Source: an uncultured Candidatus Saccharibacteria bacterium (GTDB taxonomy: Bacteria; Patescibacteriota; Saccharimonadia; Saccharimonadales; Saccharimonadaceae). Taken from it: a stretch of 14,496 nucleotides of DNA. The translations under genes were made by a program, and so were the position numbers. Numbering within the stretch: the stretch's first letter is position 1; every line of letters starts with the position of its first letter. Shown here piece after piece: positions 7,803 through 13,735 of the stretch. The notes beneath the pieces were generated by a model. The model was not told where the DNA came from and ran no database searches. It worked only from the letters and a program-made list of their open reading frames with translations. Location of the stretch: assembly GCA_947364965.1 (NCBI GenBank), contig CANAUU010000014.1:1-14496 (forward strand), written 5' to 3'.

Positions 7803-9269
7803 TTACTCTTGTACTTGTTCGGTAGTTTGTCTAGTATATAAGTATATTCTATCAGAGTTGTTGGATTTTGGCGAGGTTATTATATCGACGAGAGCGCCGT
7901 CGATGTCTGTGTGACCGAGAGTGGCGAAGGTCTGGGGGTAATTTTCGGGGGCGGGGAGGGTGTTGTCGATTTTGTAGGAGTCTTCTTCGGTTTCGAGGAT
8001 TTTGAAGAAGTTATAGGTGGTTTCTTGATCAATGACATAGAGAGTGGAACCGGGTTCAAGGTTGGCGCGGACGAGAGTAATGTCGTTATCAAATTCGTCA
8101 GCAACCATCGGGACGTAGCGGTAGCCAAAGATGAAATGGGAAATGCCACTGATAATCATAACACCCATAAAGAAACCAATTGGAAAGACGGCGGAAATGC
8201 GAGCATAAGGATTGTCTGGGAAGAGGTCGTACCATTTGTCGAGGATATAACGGAGGCCGTGCGCGATAAGGATAGCAAGCGGGAGGAGGATAAGGATAGC
8301 GGAGTCAGGGTTCAGACCAGCGAGAAATATCGTGAAGACAATGAGCCAGCTAGCGATAGAATTGCGCGAGGCAAAGAAGCCTTTGGCGGTGGAGAGGAGA
8401 CCGATAACGGCGAGAGTAATCGAGGCGAGCCCGACGAATGGGGAGAGGAAGACACTCTCGAGCGTGGTGCTCCAGGAGAAGAGCGGAAGGAAGGCAACCT
8501 TGATATTCTCGATGAAGCCACTCATGGTGAGGTCAGGGGCGAAGAGCAACTCTGCGATAATGCTTGGGTTGATGAAAATGGCGATAATGAGGGCGGACAG
8601 GCCGAGTAAGATGATAAAAATTGTGAAAATGAGCGGGATAGTGGGTAGGGTTTTGATGGTGAAGCGGAGGTGAGGGTGGATTAGAGCGAAGACAACGATG
8701 AAGCCAGCGAGATAAATCATGTAGGGTGTGAAAATCGAAGCGAGGAGGGCGAAGGCGAAAATGAAGCAATAAACGGGTTTTGGCTTGGTGACTCCTTGGA
8801 TTTTTGAGCCGAGCCAGAGGAGGAGGGTGGGCCAGAAAACGAGCATAATGAGCGGAGTGCCAGAGCCGGCAAGATAGAGGAATGAAGCGGAAAGAACGGC
8901 GAGGATTGAAGCGAGGAGGGCGACGTTGGTCTTAAACCAGCGGTTAAGGAGGAGAATAAGCAAAAGACCAAGGAAAACACCCAGTACAATACTGGGGAGT
9001 TTGACAGAATAGACCGAGAGACCGAGAACAGAAATAGAAAGTTTCTGAAGCGCGCGATATGGGAGATTGACGAGGTCACCCTTCATGACACTGTCGGGTT
9101 GAAGAGCGTAGGAGTGCGCAGCGGAAGCCATCTCGGCTTCGGAGAGGCCATTCGGGGCGAGTAGGGGCAAACCAAAAAGCAGGGTCAGATAAGCAATTGC
9201 TAGCAAAAAAAAGCCAATATAGAAACGGCAGCGATAGAGGAAAAGTTTTGAGAGAGCAATTTTCTTCAC
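7803..9269 (-). CDS. Polytopic membrane protein, probable GT-C (GT39/ArnT-like) glycosyltransferase
   Basis: 488 residues, mostly hydrophobic segments separated by short loops; roughly ten to twelve membrane spans can be counted up to about residue 380, followed by a soluble C-terminal region of about 100 residues (from YRYVPMVADEFDND on). The first external loop carries GLSEAEMASAAHSYA (41-55), with acidic residues Glu44 and Glu46 in the position of the acidic motif of GT-C lipid-phosphosugar transferases, and it is followed by YSVKLPSIVLGVFLG (87-101), a pattern common in GT39/ArnT-like proteins. These enzymes move a sugar from a polyprenyl-phosphate donor to a surface acceptor. The donor and acceptor cannot be read from sequence. 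Start is GTG at 9269-9267 (the ATG two bases earlier runs into TGA). There is no Shine-Dalgarno; a TATAAT ends 6 bases upstream. It is packed against ybaB by an 11-base gap. Confidence 0.7.
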   Translation of the reverse strand: MKKIALSKLFLYRCRFYIGFFLLAIAYLTLLFGLPLLAPNGLSEAEMASAAHSYALQPDSVMKGDLVNLPYRALQKLSISVLGLSVYSVKLPSIVLGVFLGLLLILLLNRWFKTNVALLASILAVLSASFLYLAGSGTPLIMLVFWPTLLLWLGSKIQGVTKPKPVYCFIFAFALLASIFTPYMIYLAGFIVVFALIHPHLRFTIKTLPTIPLIFTIFIILLGLSALIIAIFINPSIIAELLFAPDLTMSGFIENIKVAFLPLFSWSTTLESVFLSPFVGLASITLAVIGLLSTAKGFFASRNSIASWLIVFTIFLAGLNPDSAILILLPLAILIAHGLRYILDKWYDLFPDNPYARISAVFPIGFFMGVMIISGISHFIFGYRYVPMVADEFDNDITLVRANLEPGSTLYVIDQETTYNFFKILETEEDSYKIDNTLPAPENYPQTFATLGHTDIDGALVDIITSPKSNNSDRIYLYTRQTTEQVQE

Positions 9270-9275
9270 ATAACT

Positions 9276-9281
9276 ATTATA
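9276..9281 (-). promoter_or_regulatory. -10 element just upstream of the membrane-protein gene
   Basis: TATAAT on the minus strand, 6 bases before the GTG start of the membrane-protein gene. Its predicted start point is at the initiation codon, and no Shine-Dalgarno lies between, so a leaderless transcript is likely if it is used. No strong -35 is visible. It would also serve the downstream ybaB and raiA. Confidence 0.45.
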
Positions 9282-9337
9282 CCATTACATGGTAAAATAG
9301 CGCGTATTTTCGGAAAAGAAAGTGGATTCCCTCTTCT

Positions 9338-9363
9338 CTTGAATGCTATCATTATAGCACAAG
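9338..9363 (-). promoter_or_regulatory. Extended -10 promoter inside an inverted repeat, upstream of the membrane-protein gene
   Basis: TGTGCTATAAT (9351-9361) on the minus strand matches the extended -10 motif seen before murD and secA. It sits inside an inverted repeat with arms CTTG+TGCTAT and ATAGCA+CAAG (9338-9363, four-base centre, two unpaired bases). The arrangement could be an operator over a promoter, or a weak hairpin after dnaB (stop at 9384). There is no T-run, so it is not a classic terminator. If used, the leader before the GTG start would be about 75 bases. Confidence 0.4.
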
Positions 9364-9383
9364 TTCCTTTGGCTGACCGAAAA

Positions 9384-10763
9384 CTAGCCCTCCTCGGTAT
9401 GCTCCTTGTCGAGTGACATAAAGCGGAGAAGCTCGGGGTGGAAGTAGAGCTCGACTTTGCCGACTGGGCCATGACGGTGTTTGGCGAGGATGAGCTCAGT
9501 GATGTTGGTGGGGACGAAATCGTCGTTGTTTTGTTTGTAGTAGTCGGGACGATGGAGGAACATGACGAGGTCGGCATCTTGCTCGATGGAGCCGGATTCA
9601 CGAAGGTCGGAGAGAACGGGGCGAGGGTCGTCGCGACCAGTGACGCCACGAGAGAGCTGGGCGAGGGCGATGACGGGGATTTCGAGCTCGCGGGCAAGAG
9701 TTTTTAGACCGCGAGAGATTTCGGTGACCTCTTGGACACGGTTGCCGGCGTAGCGGTCGGACCCCTGAAGGAGCTGGAGGTAGTCGACGATAACCATGCT
9801 AATATTGTGGTCGTGGGCGGCGCGGCGAGTCTTGTTGCGGAGCTCGAGGATGGTCATGGAGCTGGTGTCGTCAATATAGAGCGGGACTTCATTCATTTCG
9901 CCGAGGGCGTCACCGATGCGGGCGAAGTCTTCGTCGGAGAGATTGCCAGTGCGAATTTTCCAGGCGTCAACGCCGGCGATATCGGAAACCATGCGGTCGA
10001 CGATTTCGTTGTTCCCCATTTCCATAGAGTAGAAGAGGACGCCTTTGCCTTCGCCGTTTCGGGTGGCGACGTTGTAAGCGAGGTTTTGGGCGAAGGTAGT
10101 TTTACCCATGGCTGGGCGGGCGCCGATGATGATGAGGTCGCCTTTCTGGAAGCCAGCAGTTTTATTGTCGAGGTCGCGGAAGCCGGTCTTGAGGCCGCGG
10201 AGGGCGCCTTTGTTTTTATGAAGTTCTTCGATACGGTCGTAAGCGTCGATGAGGAGGTCTTCAAGGGCGACATATTCGGATTTGGTGGTTTGGTCAGAAA
10301 CTTCAAAGAGGTTTTTCTCGGCGCGACCGACTAATTCTTGGACATCGGCGGCGGTGTCGTAGGCGGCGGTGGCGATGTCGGTGCCGGCCTGGATGAGACG
10401 GCGACGAAGAGCAGCCTGGGCGACTAGCTCGGCGTAGGCTTCCGAGTGCGAGGCGGTTGGGACGAAGTTGGTAAGCTCGGTGAGATAGGGCGCACCGCCG
10501 ACTTCTTTGAGGGTTTTCTGATTTTTGAGCTCGGAAGTTAGGGTCATGAGGTCAATCGGTCGGTGATGATCGTAAAGATTCATCATGCCCTTGAAAATAT
10601 GCTTGTGGCGAGGTTCGTAGAAATCTTCAGATCCCAGCAACTCAAGGACATTGGGAAAAGATTTGTCGGACAGAAGCAAAGCCCCGAGGAGTGATTTCTC
10701 AGCTTCTAGATCTTGGGGCGGGATGCGCCCGTCGCTATGATTGGCGTGAACATCATTATCCAC
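9384..10763 (-). CDS. dnaB: Replicative DNA helicase DnaB
   Basis: Hexameric 5'-3' helicase that unwinds DNA ahead of the replisome and recruits primase. 459 residues, full length and without an intein. The N-terminal helical domain begins around 14-30 (IPPQDLEAEKSLLGALL). The linker helix is followed by the RecA-like domain with Walker A GARPAMGKT (214-222), Walker B MVIVDYLQLL (323-332), RGLKTLARELEIPVIALAQLSR region (351-372) and LSDLRESGSIEQDAD (384-398). Start is GTG at 10763-10761, chosen because AGGAGG (plus-strand 10773-10778) lies 9 bases upstream. It follows dnaX by 107 bases. An extended -10 (TGCTATAAT, plus-strand 10911-10919) lies inside the dnaX 3' end and could give dnaB a promoter of its own. 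Confidence 0.97.
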   Translation of the reverse strand: MDNDVHANHSDGRIPPQDLEAEKSLLGALLLSDKSFPNVLELLGSEDFYEPRHKHIFKGMMNLYDHHRPIDLMTLTSELKNQKTLKEVGGAPYLTELTNFVPTASHSEAYAELVAQAALRRRLIQAGTDIATAAYDTAADVQELVGRAEKNLFEVSDQTTKSEYVALEDLLIDAYDRIEELHKNKGALRGLKTGFRDLDNKTAGFQKGDLIIIGARPAMGKTTFAQNLAYNVATRNGEGKGVLFYSMEMGNNEIVDRMVSDIAGVDAWKIRTGNLSDEDFARIGDALGEMNEVPLYIDDTSSMTILELRNKTRRAAHDHNISMVIVDYLQLLQGSDRYAGNRVQEVTEISRGLKTLARELEIPVIALAQLSRGVTGRDDPRPVLSDLRESGSIEQDADLVMFLHRPDYYKQNNDDFVPTNITELILAKHRHGPVGKVELYFHPELLRFMSLDKEHTEEG

Positions 10764-10802
10764 GGTCGGCTACCTCCTATGTCGACGACCGCGGGGTGGA
10801 TG

Positions 10803-10836
10803 TTCCAGATAATATATATTGGCTATTCCGGATAAT
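10803..10836. repeat. Pair of direct repeats TTCC(A/G)GATAAT in the dnaB leader
   Basis: TTCCAGATAAT at 10803-10813 and TTCCGGATAAT at 10826-10836 differ at one base and are offset by 23 bases, about two helical turns. The spacer contains an AT-only run (TATATATT). They lie in the 107-base dnaX-dnaB gap, 40-75 bases upstream of the dnaB start. Spacing and location suit a pair of regulator sites; no known operator is recognised. Confidence 0.4.
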
Positions 10837-10870
10837 GCACTGGCTGTCGCGGGTGATATGGATTCCCCAC

Positions 10871-12508
10871 CTAGAATGGCATATCGGTGTCGATTTCTTT
10901 TACATTTCCCATTATAGCAGAGATTTGGGAAATTGTGGCGTCTTTAGGGGCGGTGCGTTCGTCGATGGAGTGGACGATGAGCTCGATGCCGTCGGGAAGA
11001 GCTTCGGCGATAATGCGACTATTACTATCTTTTTTGAGGACTCGTTCGGAGAATTTATTGGAGGGGTAAATCTGGAGGGTACGACCATCGAATTCATGGT
11101 CGGTTTTTTGGAGCTGGAGAAAGATAGCATTGTGGTCCTGGCGGATGGTTTCGAGGAAGTCTTTCCAGTCGAAAGGCTGATCGTTGGCGGGTTTTTGAGG
11201 GGTTTTAGTGGGTGTTGGGGCTGGATTTTGGGGGTCTTCGGAGGCGATTTTGCTTTCTGGGGCGTTTTCAGCGGGTTTAGAGGGCGTTTTGGCTAGAGTG
11301 GGGTTAGATGGTGGAGTGGTTTTTGGAGCTGGTTCTGGGGCTATTGGCGCGGTTGGGTTTTTTGTGGGGGTTGCTAAGGGATTTTGAGAAATATTATTCG
11401 GGAAACTTTGAGGGATGCCGTTTATGGAGCGCTGCGAGGTATTTCCGGTGGGGTTTTGGGCGGTGCCTCCGGCGGGGTTTTGGAGGAGGGCTAGGAGGAG
11501 CTTTGCGTCAGGAAATGGCGGTTGAACTTCGGGGAGTTTGGCGAGGAGGGACAGCAAGCTCGGTTCGGGATGTTGGATGATGGTCTCGATGAGTTCAGAA
11601 GCGATGGTCTCGGGTTTAATCCCAGTGTTGAGAAGGTTTTTTAAGAGGGTATGGATTGTTGTGGCGTCGTTCGCGGCGTAGGCTGTGAGGAGCTCGGAGA
11701 GGGCCTGGGTTTCCGGAAGACCGAGGGCTCGTTCAAGCAGTTCAGCAGTGATGACTTGGTCGGAGAGGGTGGTGATTTGGTCGAGGATACTGAGTGAATC
11801 ACGGAAAGAACCGCCACCGCGGCGAACGACGATATCGAGCGCGCTATCTTCAATGGGAATGTTTTCAGCATCGGCGATTTTCTTGAGGTGAGCCTTCATG
11901 GTTTCAGGGTCGGCGAGGCGGAAAGTGTGGACTTGGGTGCGGGAAGATATAGTGATCGGGACTTTGTAAGCGTCGGTGGTGGCCATGATAAAGACGACGT
12001 GCTCGGGCGGCTCCTCGAGGGTTTTCAAGAGAGCGTTGGCGGCGGATTTGGTTAGCATATGAACTTCGTCGATGATATAGACTTTGTATTTCCCTTTGGT
12101 GGGGGCGATGATGGCTTTTTCGCGGAGTTCACGAATGTTATCGACACCAGTGTTGGAGGCGGCGTCGATTTCGATAATGTCGAGATAATTGTCTTCTAGC
12201 TGATAGTCGAAATTATTGATAGCATGAGCAAAAATTCGTGCAACGGAGGTTTTTCCAGTTCCGCGGGGTCCGATAAATAGATAGGCGTGGGAAATCTTGC
12301 CTTGTTTGATGGCGGATTTGAGTGGGGTGGTGATTTGGTCTTGCCCAACGACGTCATTGAGCGAGATTGGGCGATATTTGCGATAGAGGGCTTTGACTGG
12401 CTTCGTGTTAGTTTTTGCGCTGGCGGAAGTTTTGGCAGGTTTTGTGTCAGCGGAAGCCGTTTTAGAGGGCTTTGCGTTATTGGAAACCGAAGGAGCTTTG
12501 GAGGTCAT
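10871..12508 (-). CDS. dnaX: DNA polymerase III subunit gamma/tau (DnaX), zinc module absent
   Basis: Clamp-loader ATPase that loads the sliding clamp and ties the polymerase to the helicase. 545 residues. After a ~38-residue Lys/Ala/Thr/Ser-rich tail comes ALYRKYRP, the usual DnaX start. Walker A GPRGTGKT is at 80-87, IIEIDAAS near 111-118, Walker B DEVH at 147-150, LLKTLEEPPEH at 160-170, sensor 1 ATTD at 176-179 and the SSR arginine finger at 188-190. DnaX normally carries a four-cysteine zinc module between Walker A and B; here that stretch is about 15 residues shorter and the whole protein has no cysteine. A Pro/Thr/Asn-rich linker (about 310-445) leads to a C-terminal domain. The start ATG directly abuts the upstream stop (TAA then ATG), so translation is coupled to the preceding gene. 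Confidence 0.95.
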   Translation of the reverse strand: MTSKAPSVSNNAKPSKTASADTKPAKTSASAKTNTKPVKALYRKYRPISLNDVVGQDQITTPLKSAIKQGKISHAYLFIGPRGTGKTSVARIFAHAINNFDYQLEDNYLDIIEIDAASNTGVDNIRELREKAIIAPTKGKYKVYIIDEVHMLTKSAANALLKTLEEPPEHVVFIMATTDAYKVPITISSRTQVHTFRLADPETMKAHLKKIADAENIPIEDSALDIVVRRGGGSFRDSLSILDQITTLSDQVITAELLERALGLPETQALSELLTAYAANDATTIHTLLKNLLNTGIKPETIASELIETIIQHPEPSLLSLLAKLPEVQPPFPDAKLLLALLQNPAGGTAQNPTGNTSQRSINGIPQSFPNNISQNPLATPTKNPTAPIAPEPAPKTTPPSNPTLAKTPSKPAENAPESKIASEDPQNPAPTPTKTPQKPANDQPFDWKDFLETIRQDHNAIFLQLQKTDHEFDGRTLQIYPSNKFSERVLKKDSNSRIIAEALPDGIELIVHSIDERTAPKDATISQISAIMGNVKEIDTDMPF

Positions 12509-13030
12509 TTAGAGGGCGGCCTCGACGGCAGCCCAGGCGGCATCTTCGTTGTTGGCGGGGATAATGGCAGAAACTTGGCTACCTTCACGGAGATGGAAGT
12601 AAGTGACAGAAGCGTAGAGCACTTCGTATTCGCGACCGTTAACTTCGATATAGTATTTGTCGTCGTGATGAACGAGAGTACCGATGACGGCGCGGCGTTC
12701 GACTGGACCGATTTGTTTATAGAGGAAGCGACCTTCGGGAGTGATGGTGAGTTTCAGGATGTCGCCTTCAATGAGTTTGGATTTCGAAGCGTAGTTGGCT
12801 GGGACGGGATAATTCTTGCCATCTGGGCCAATCATAATCTGACCGTCGAAAACACCTTCGATAATCTTCCCTTCGGGGCTGGAGATAACTGTTTCACGCG
12901 GAGCCGTAATCGCTTCACCGTCGCCGAGGACGGAGATAAGTAGTTCTTTGGCGGCAGCAAGGTTGGTCTCGGCTTCTTGGATTAAGCCACGCAGTCGCTT
13001 GATTTGTTTTTCTGGTAATTCAGACATCAC
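12509..13030 (-). CDS. Conserved unknown protein, N-terminal coiled coil plus beta-rich domain
   Basis: 173 residues from GTG at 13030 or 172 from the adjacent ATG at 13027; AGGA lies 6 or 9 bases upstream respectively. I do not recognise a named family. Residues about 5-35 are a charged helix with heptad-like Leu/Ala spacing, suggesting a coiled coil. The rest looks like one or two small beta-barrel (OB-like) units: EGVFDGQIMIGPDG, NYPVPANYASKS, IEGDILKLTI, FLYKQIGPVERR, then a second strand-rich half with YEVLYASVTYF and VSAIIP. There is no signal peptide or membrane span. It is the first gene after a strong promoter and its TAA abuts the dnaX ATG, so it is made together with DnaX. A nucleic-acid or ribosome-associated role is possible from the OB-like look and company, but unproven. 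Confidence 0.9.
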   Translation of the reverse strand: MMSELPEKQIKRLRGLIQEAETNLAAAKELLISVLGDGEAITAPRETVISSPEGKIIEGVFDGQIMIGPDGKNYPVPANYASKSKLIEGDILKLTITPEGRFLYKQIGPVERRAVIGTLVHHDDKYYIEVNGREYEVLYASVTYFHLREGSQVSAIIPANNEDAAWAAVEAAL

Positions 13031-13062
13031 CTCGCATCCTGTCCGTCATTAACTTTTATTCT

Positions 13063-13090
13063 AGTATCATGATACCGCGGGCAGTGTCAA
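13063..13090 (-). promoter_or_regulatory. Promoter of the dnaX transcription unit
   Basis: Minus-strand TTGACA (13085-13090, perfect -35) and GATACT (13063-13068, 4 of 6 to the -10 consensus) are separated by 16 bases. The expected start point is near 13056, giving a leader of about 27 bases before the GTG/ATG of the 12509-13030 gene. It is the best -35/-10 pair in the window. An overlapping TTGACT lies 8 bases further upstream. Confidence 0.65.
13064..13075. repeat. Perfect 12-base palindrome GTATCATGATAC over the promoter
   Basis: GTATCATGATAC is identical to its reverse complement. It covers most of the -10 element and the adjoining spacer of the dnaX-unit promoter, the classic position of a repressor site. 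No known operator with this sequence is recognised. Confidence 0.5.
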
Positions 13091-13224
13091 AAGTCAACCG
13101 CATTTTTTTTCTGGTTTTCCACCGTAAAAACGTCGGTCGGTGTGAAATTGTTGTAAAAAATACATATAGAAATGTCTTGCGAAAATTGCTTGAATGGGCT
13201 TATGGTTGAAAACATATTAGTTCG

Positions 13225-13311
13225 AAAAGCGCCAAATCCGTGCTCAAGAGACTTGTGTCGCTTTGGTTCGTGCGTTATGGGCAGGCTTGCCTGCGAGAAG
13301 CGGCTTTTTAG
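13225..13311 (+). ncRNA. Candidate small RNA on the plus strand
   Basis: A possible promoter (TTGAAT 13190-13195, 17-base spacer, CATATT 13213-13218; each 4 of 6 to consensus) would start transcription near 13225. About 85 bases later the sequence ends in a hairpin and CTTTTTAG (13304-13311). Two foldings compete for CGCTT at 13259-13263: with CGAA+AAGCG at 13223-13231, or with AAGCGGC at 13298-13304 in the terminator-like stem. No plus-strand gene lies downstream, so if it is real it is a free-standing RNA rather than a leader. The evidence is structural only. Confidence 0.25.
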
Positions 13312-13316
13312 TCTCT
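13247..13316 (+). terminator. Nested hairpin with T-run, terminator-like on the plus strand
   Basis: Three stems nest: AGAGACT (13247-13253) with AGTCTCT (13310-13316); GTCGCTT (13257-13263) with AAGCGGC (13298-13304, one U-G pair on the plus strand); and GCAGGC with GCCTGC (13281-13286, 13289-13294). The second stem is followed by CTTTTTAG. The U-G pair holds only in plus-strand RNA and the T-run follows the stem only on that strand, so plus-strand use is favoured. Confidence 0.35.
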
Positions 13317-13455
13317 CTCGCATGAATTTAGCTCTTCTCTAATCTCGATTTTCTTTGTCCTTTTGGTATTTTATAACATAATTTCACGGTTTTGACTAGG
13401 CTACAATTTTTGAAAAAATTTTAGCGTCTATTTTACGACAACAGGGGTGAGAAAG

Positions 13456-13492
13456 TAAAATTACCGGACAGAATCTTGGTTTTTGTCCGGTA
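13456..13492 (-). terminator. 9-bp hairpin, probable terminator downstream of the FISUMP gene
   Basis: TACCGGACA (13462-13470) and TGTCCGGTA (13484-13492) form a perfect 9-bp stem with a 13-base loop. On the minus strand the stem is followed by AATTTTACTTTC, a broken T-run; on the plus strand no T-run follows. It would end transcripts coming from the FISUMP gene or from the structured element 13518-13714. It is about 245 bases beyond the FISUMP stop, which is far for a simple terminator. Confidence 0.45.
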
Positions 13493-13517
13493 GTTCGGGG
13501 TTTGTTCGGGTGGTCAT

Positions 13518-13714
13518 CCGCCCCAGCCGCCGCCCCGCCAAGCAGTTATTGTTAGAAAAAGTATGGAGAACTTTACTAACATCTTTTCTGTGTGATGCTA
13601 CAGAATTATAAGTGTTATATCGCGATATTTATATATTATTGTAAAAAAGGAATAGGTATGTGCTATATCGACAATATATACTAAACTACTTGACGGTTGC
13701 GGAGGCTGGGGCAG
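13518..13714. repeat. 197-base AT-rich element bounded by ~28-bp GC-rich imperfect inverted repeats
   Basis: Left arm 13518-13545 and right arm 13686-13714 are reverse complements except for three transitions, one other mismatch and one extra base; the best block is GCCCCAGCC (13520-13528) with GGCTGGGGC (13704-13712). The interior is strongly AT-rich and contains smaller stems: GTTAG/CTAAC with AAAGT/ACTTT nested, TTCTGT/ACAGAA around an 8-base loop, the palindrome ATATCGCGATAT (13617-13628), and TATAT/ATATA. It could be a MITE-like remnant with terminal inverted repeats, or a structured RNA with a closing stem. No target-site duplication is seen at the ends. Confidence 0.55.
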
Positions 13715-13735
13715 AGAAGGCCTTAGTCTTAAAGT

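Larger units (their letters stand above)
13031..13735. other. 705-base intergenic region, structured, no convincing protein gene
   Basis: Lies between the FISUMP gene stop and the start of the dnaX transcription unit. From right to left it holds: an AT-rich segment bounded by GC-rich inverted arms (13518-13714), a 9-bp hairpin (13462-13492), an AT-only inverted repeat (AATTTTT/AAAAATT, 13406-13421), a nested hairpin followed by a plus-strand T-run (13247-13316), and the promoter of the dnaX unit (13063-13090). The conserved cores of RNase P RNA, tmRNA, SRP RNA and tRNA were looked for by eye and not found. Confidence 0.8.

Noticed and set aside
2910..8609. Long plus-strand open frames (for example 2910-3608, 4628-5464, 5483-6202, 7911-8609)
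   Set aside because: Each lies antisense to a well-supported minus-strand gene and shows no recognisable domain; they are by-products of the codon bias.
10756..10764. DnaA-box-like TTATCCACG at the dnaB start
   Set aside because: Single near match inside coding sequence; no cluster of boxes and no dnaA/dnaN nearby, so no origin is called.
11029..11035. AAAAAAG run in dnaX, a possible slippery site for a shorter DnaX form
   Set aside because: It is out of phase for the classic A AAA AAG slip (codons are CTC AAA AAA GAT), and it lies near the C-terminus rather than after the ATPase domain.
13220..13226. GTTCGAA resembling a tRNA T-loop
   Set aside because: No flanking 5-bp complementary arms, acceptor stem or anticodon arm can be built around it.
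13087..13323. 78-codon minus-strand open frame in the large intergenic region
   Set aside because: Its 3' end runs through the dnaX-unit promoter -35, its sequence has no recognisable domain, and it overlaps the nested hairpin. It looks like a chance frame, though it cannot be fully excluded.
13031..13735. RNase P RNA, tmRNA or SRP RNA in the intergenic region
   Set aside because: The conserved cores (GAGGAAAGUCC for RNase P, tmRNA ends and tag frame, GGAA loop with AGCAG for SRP) were not found on either strand.
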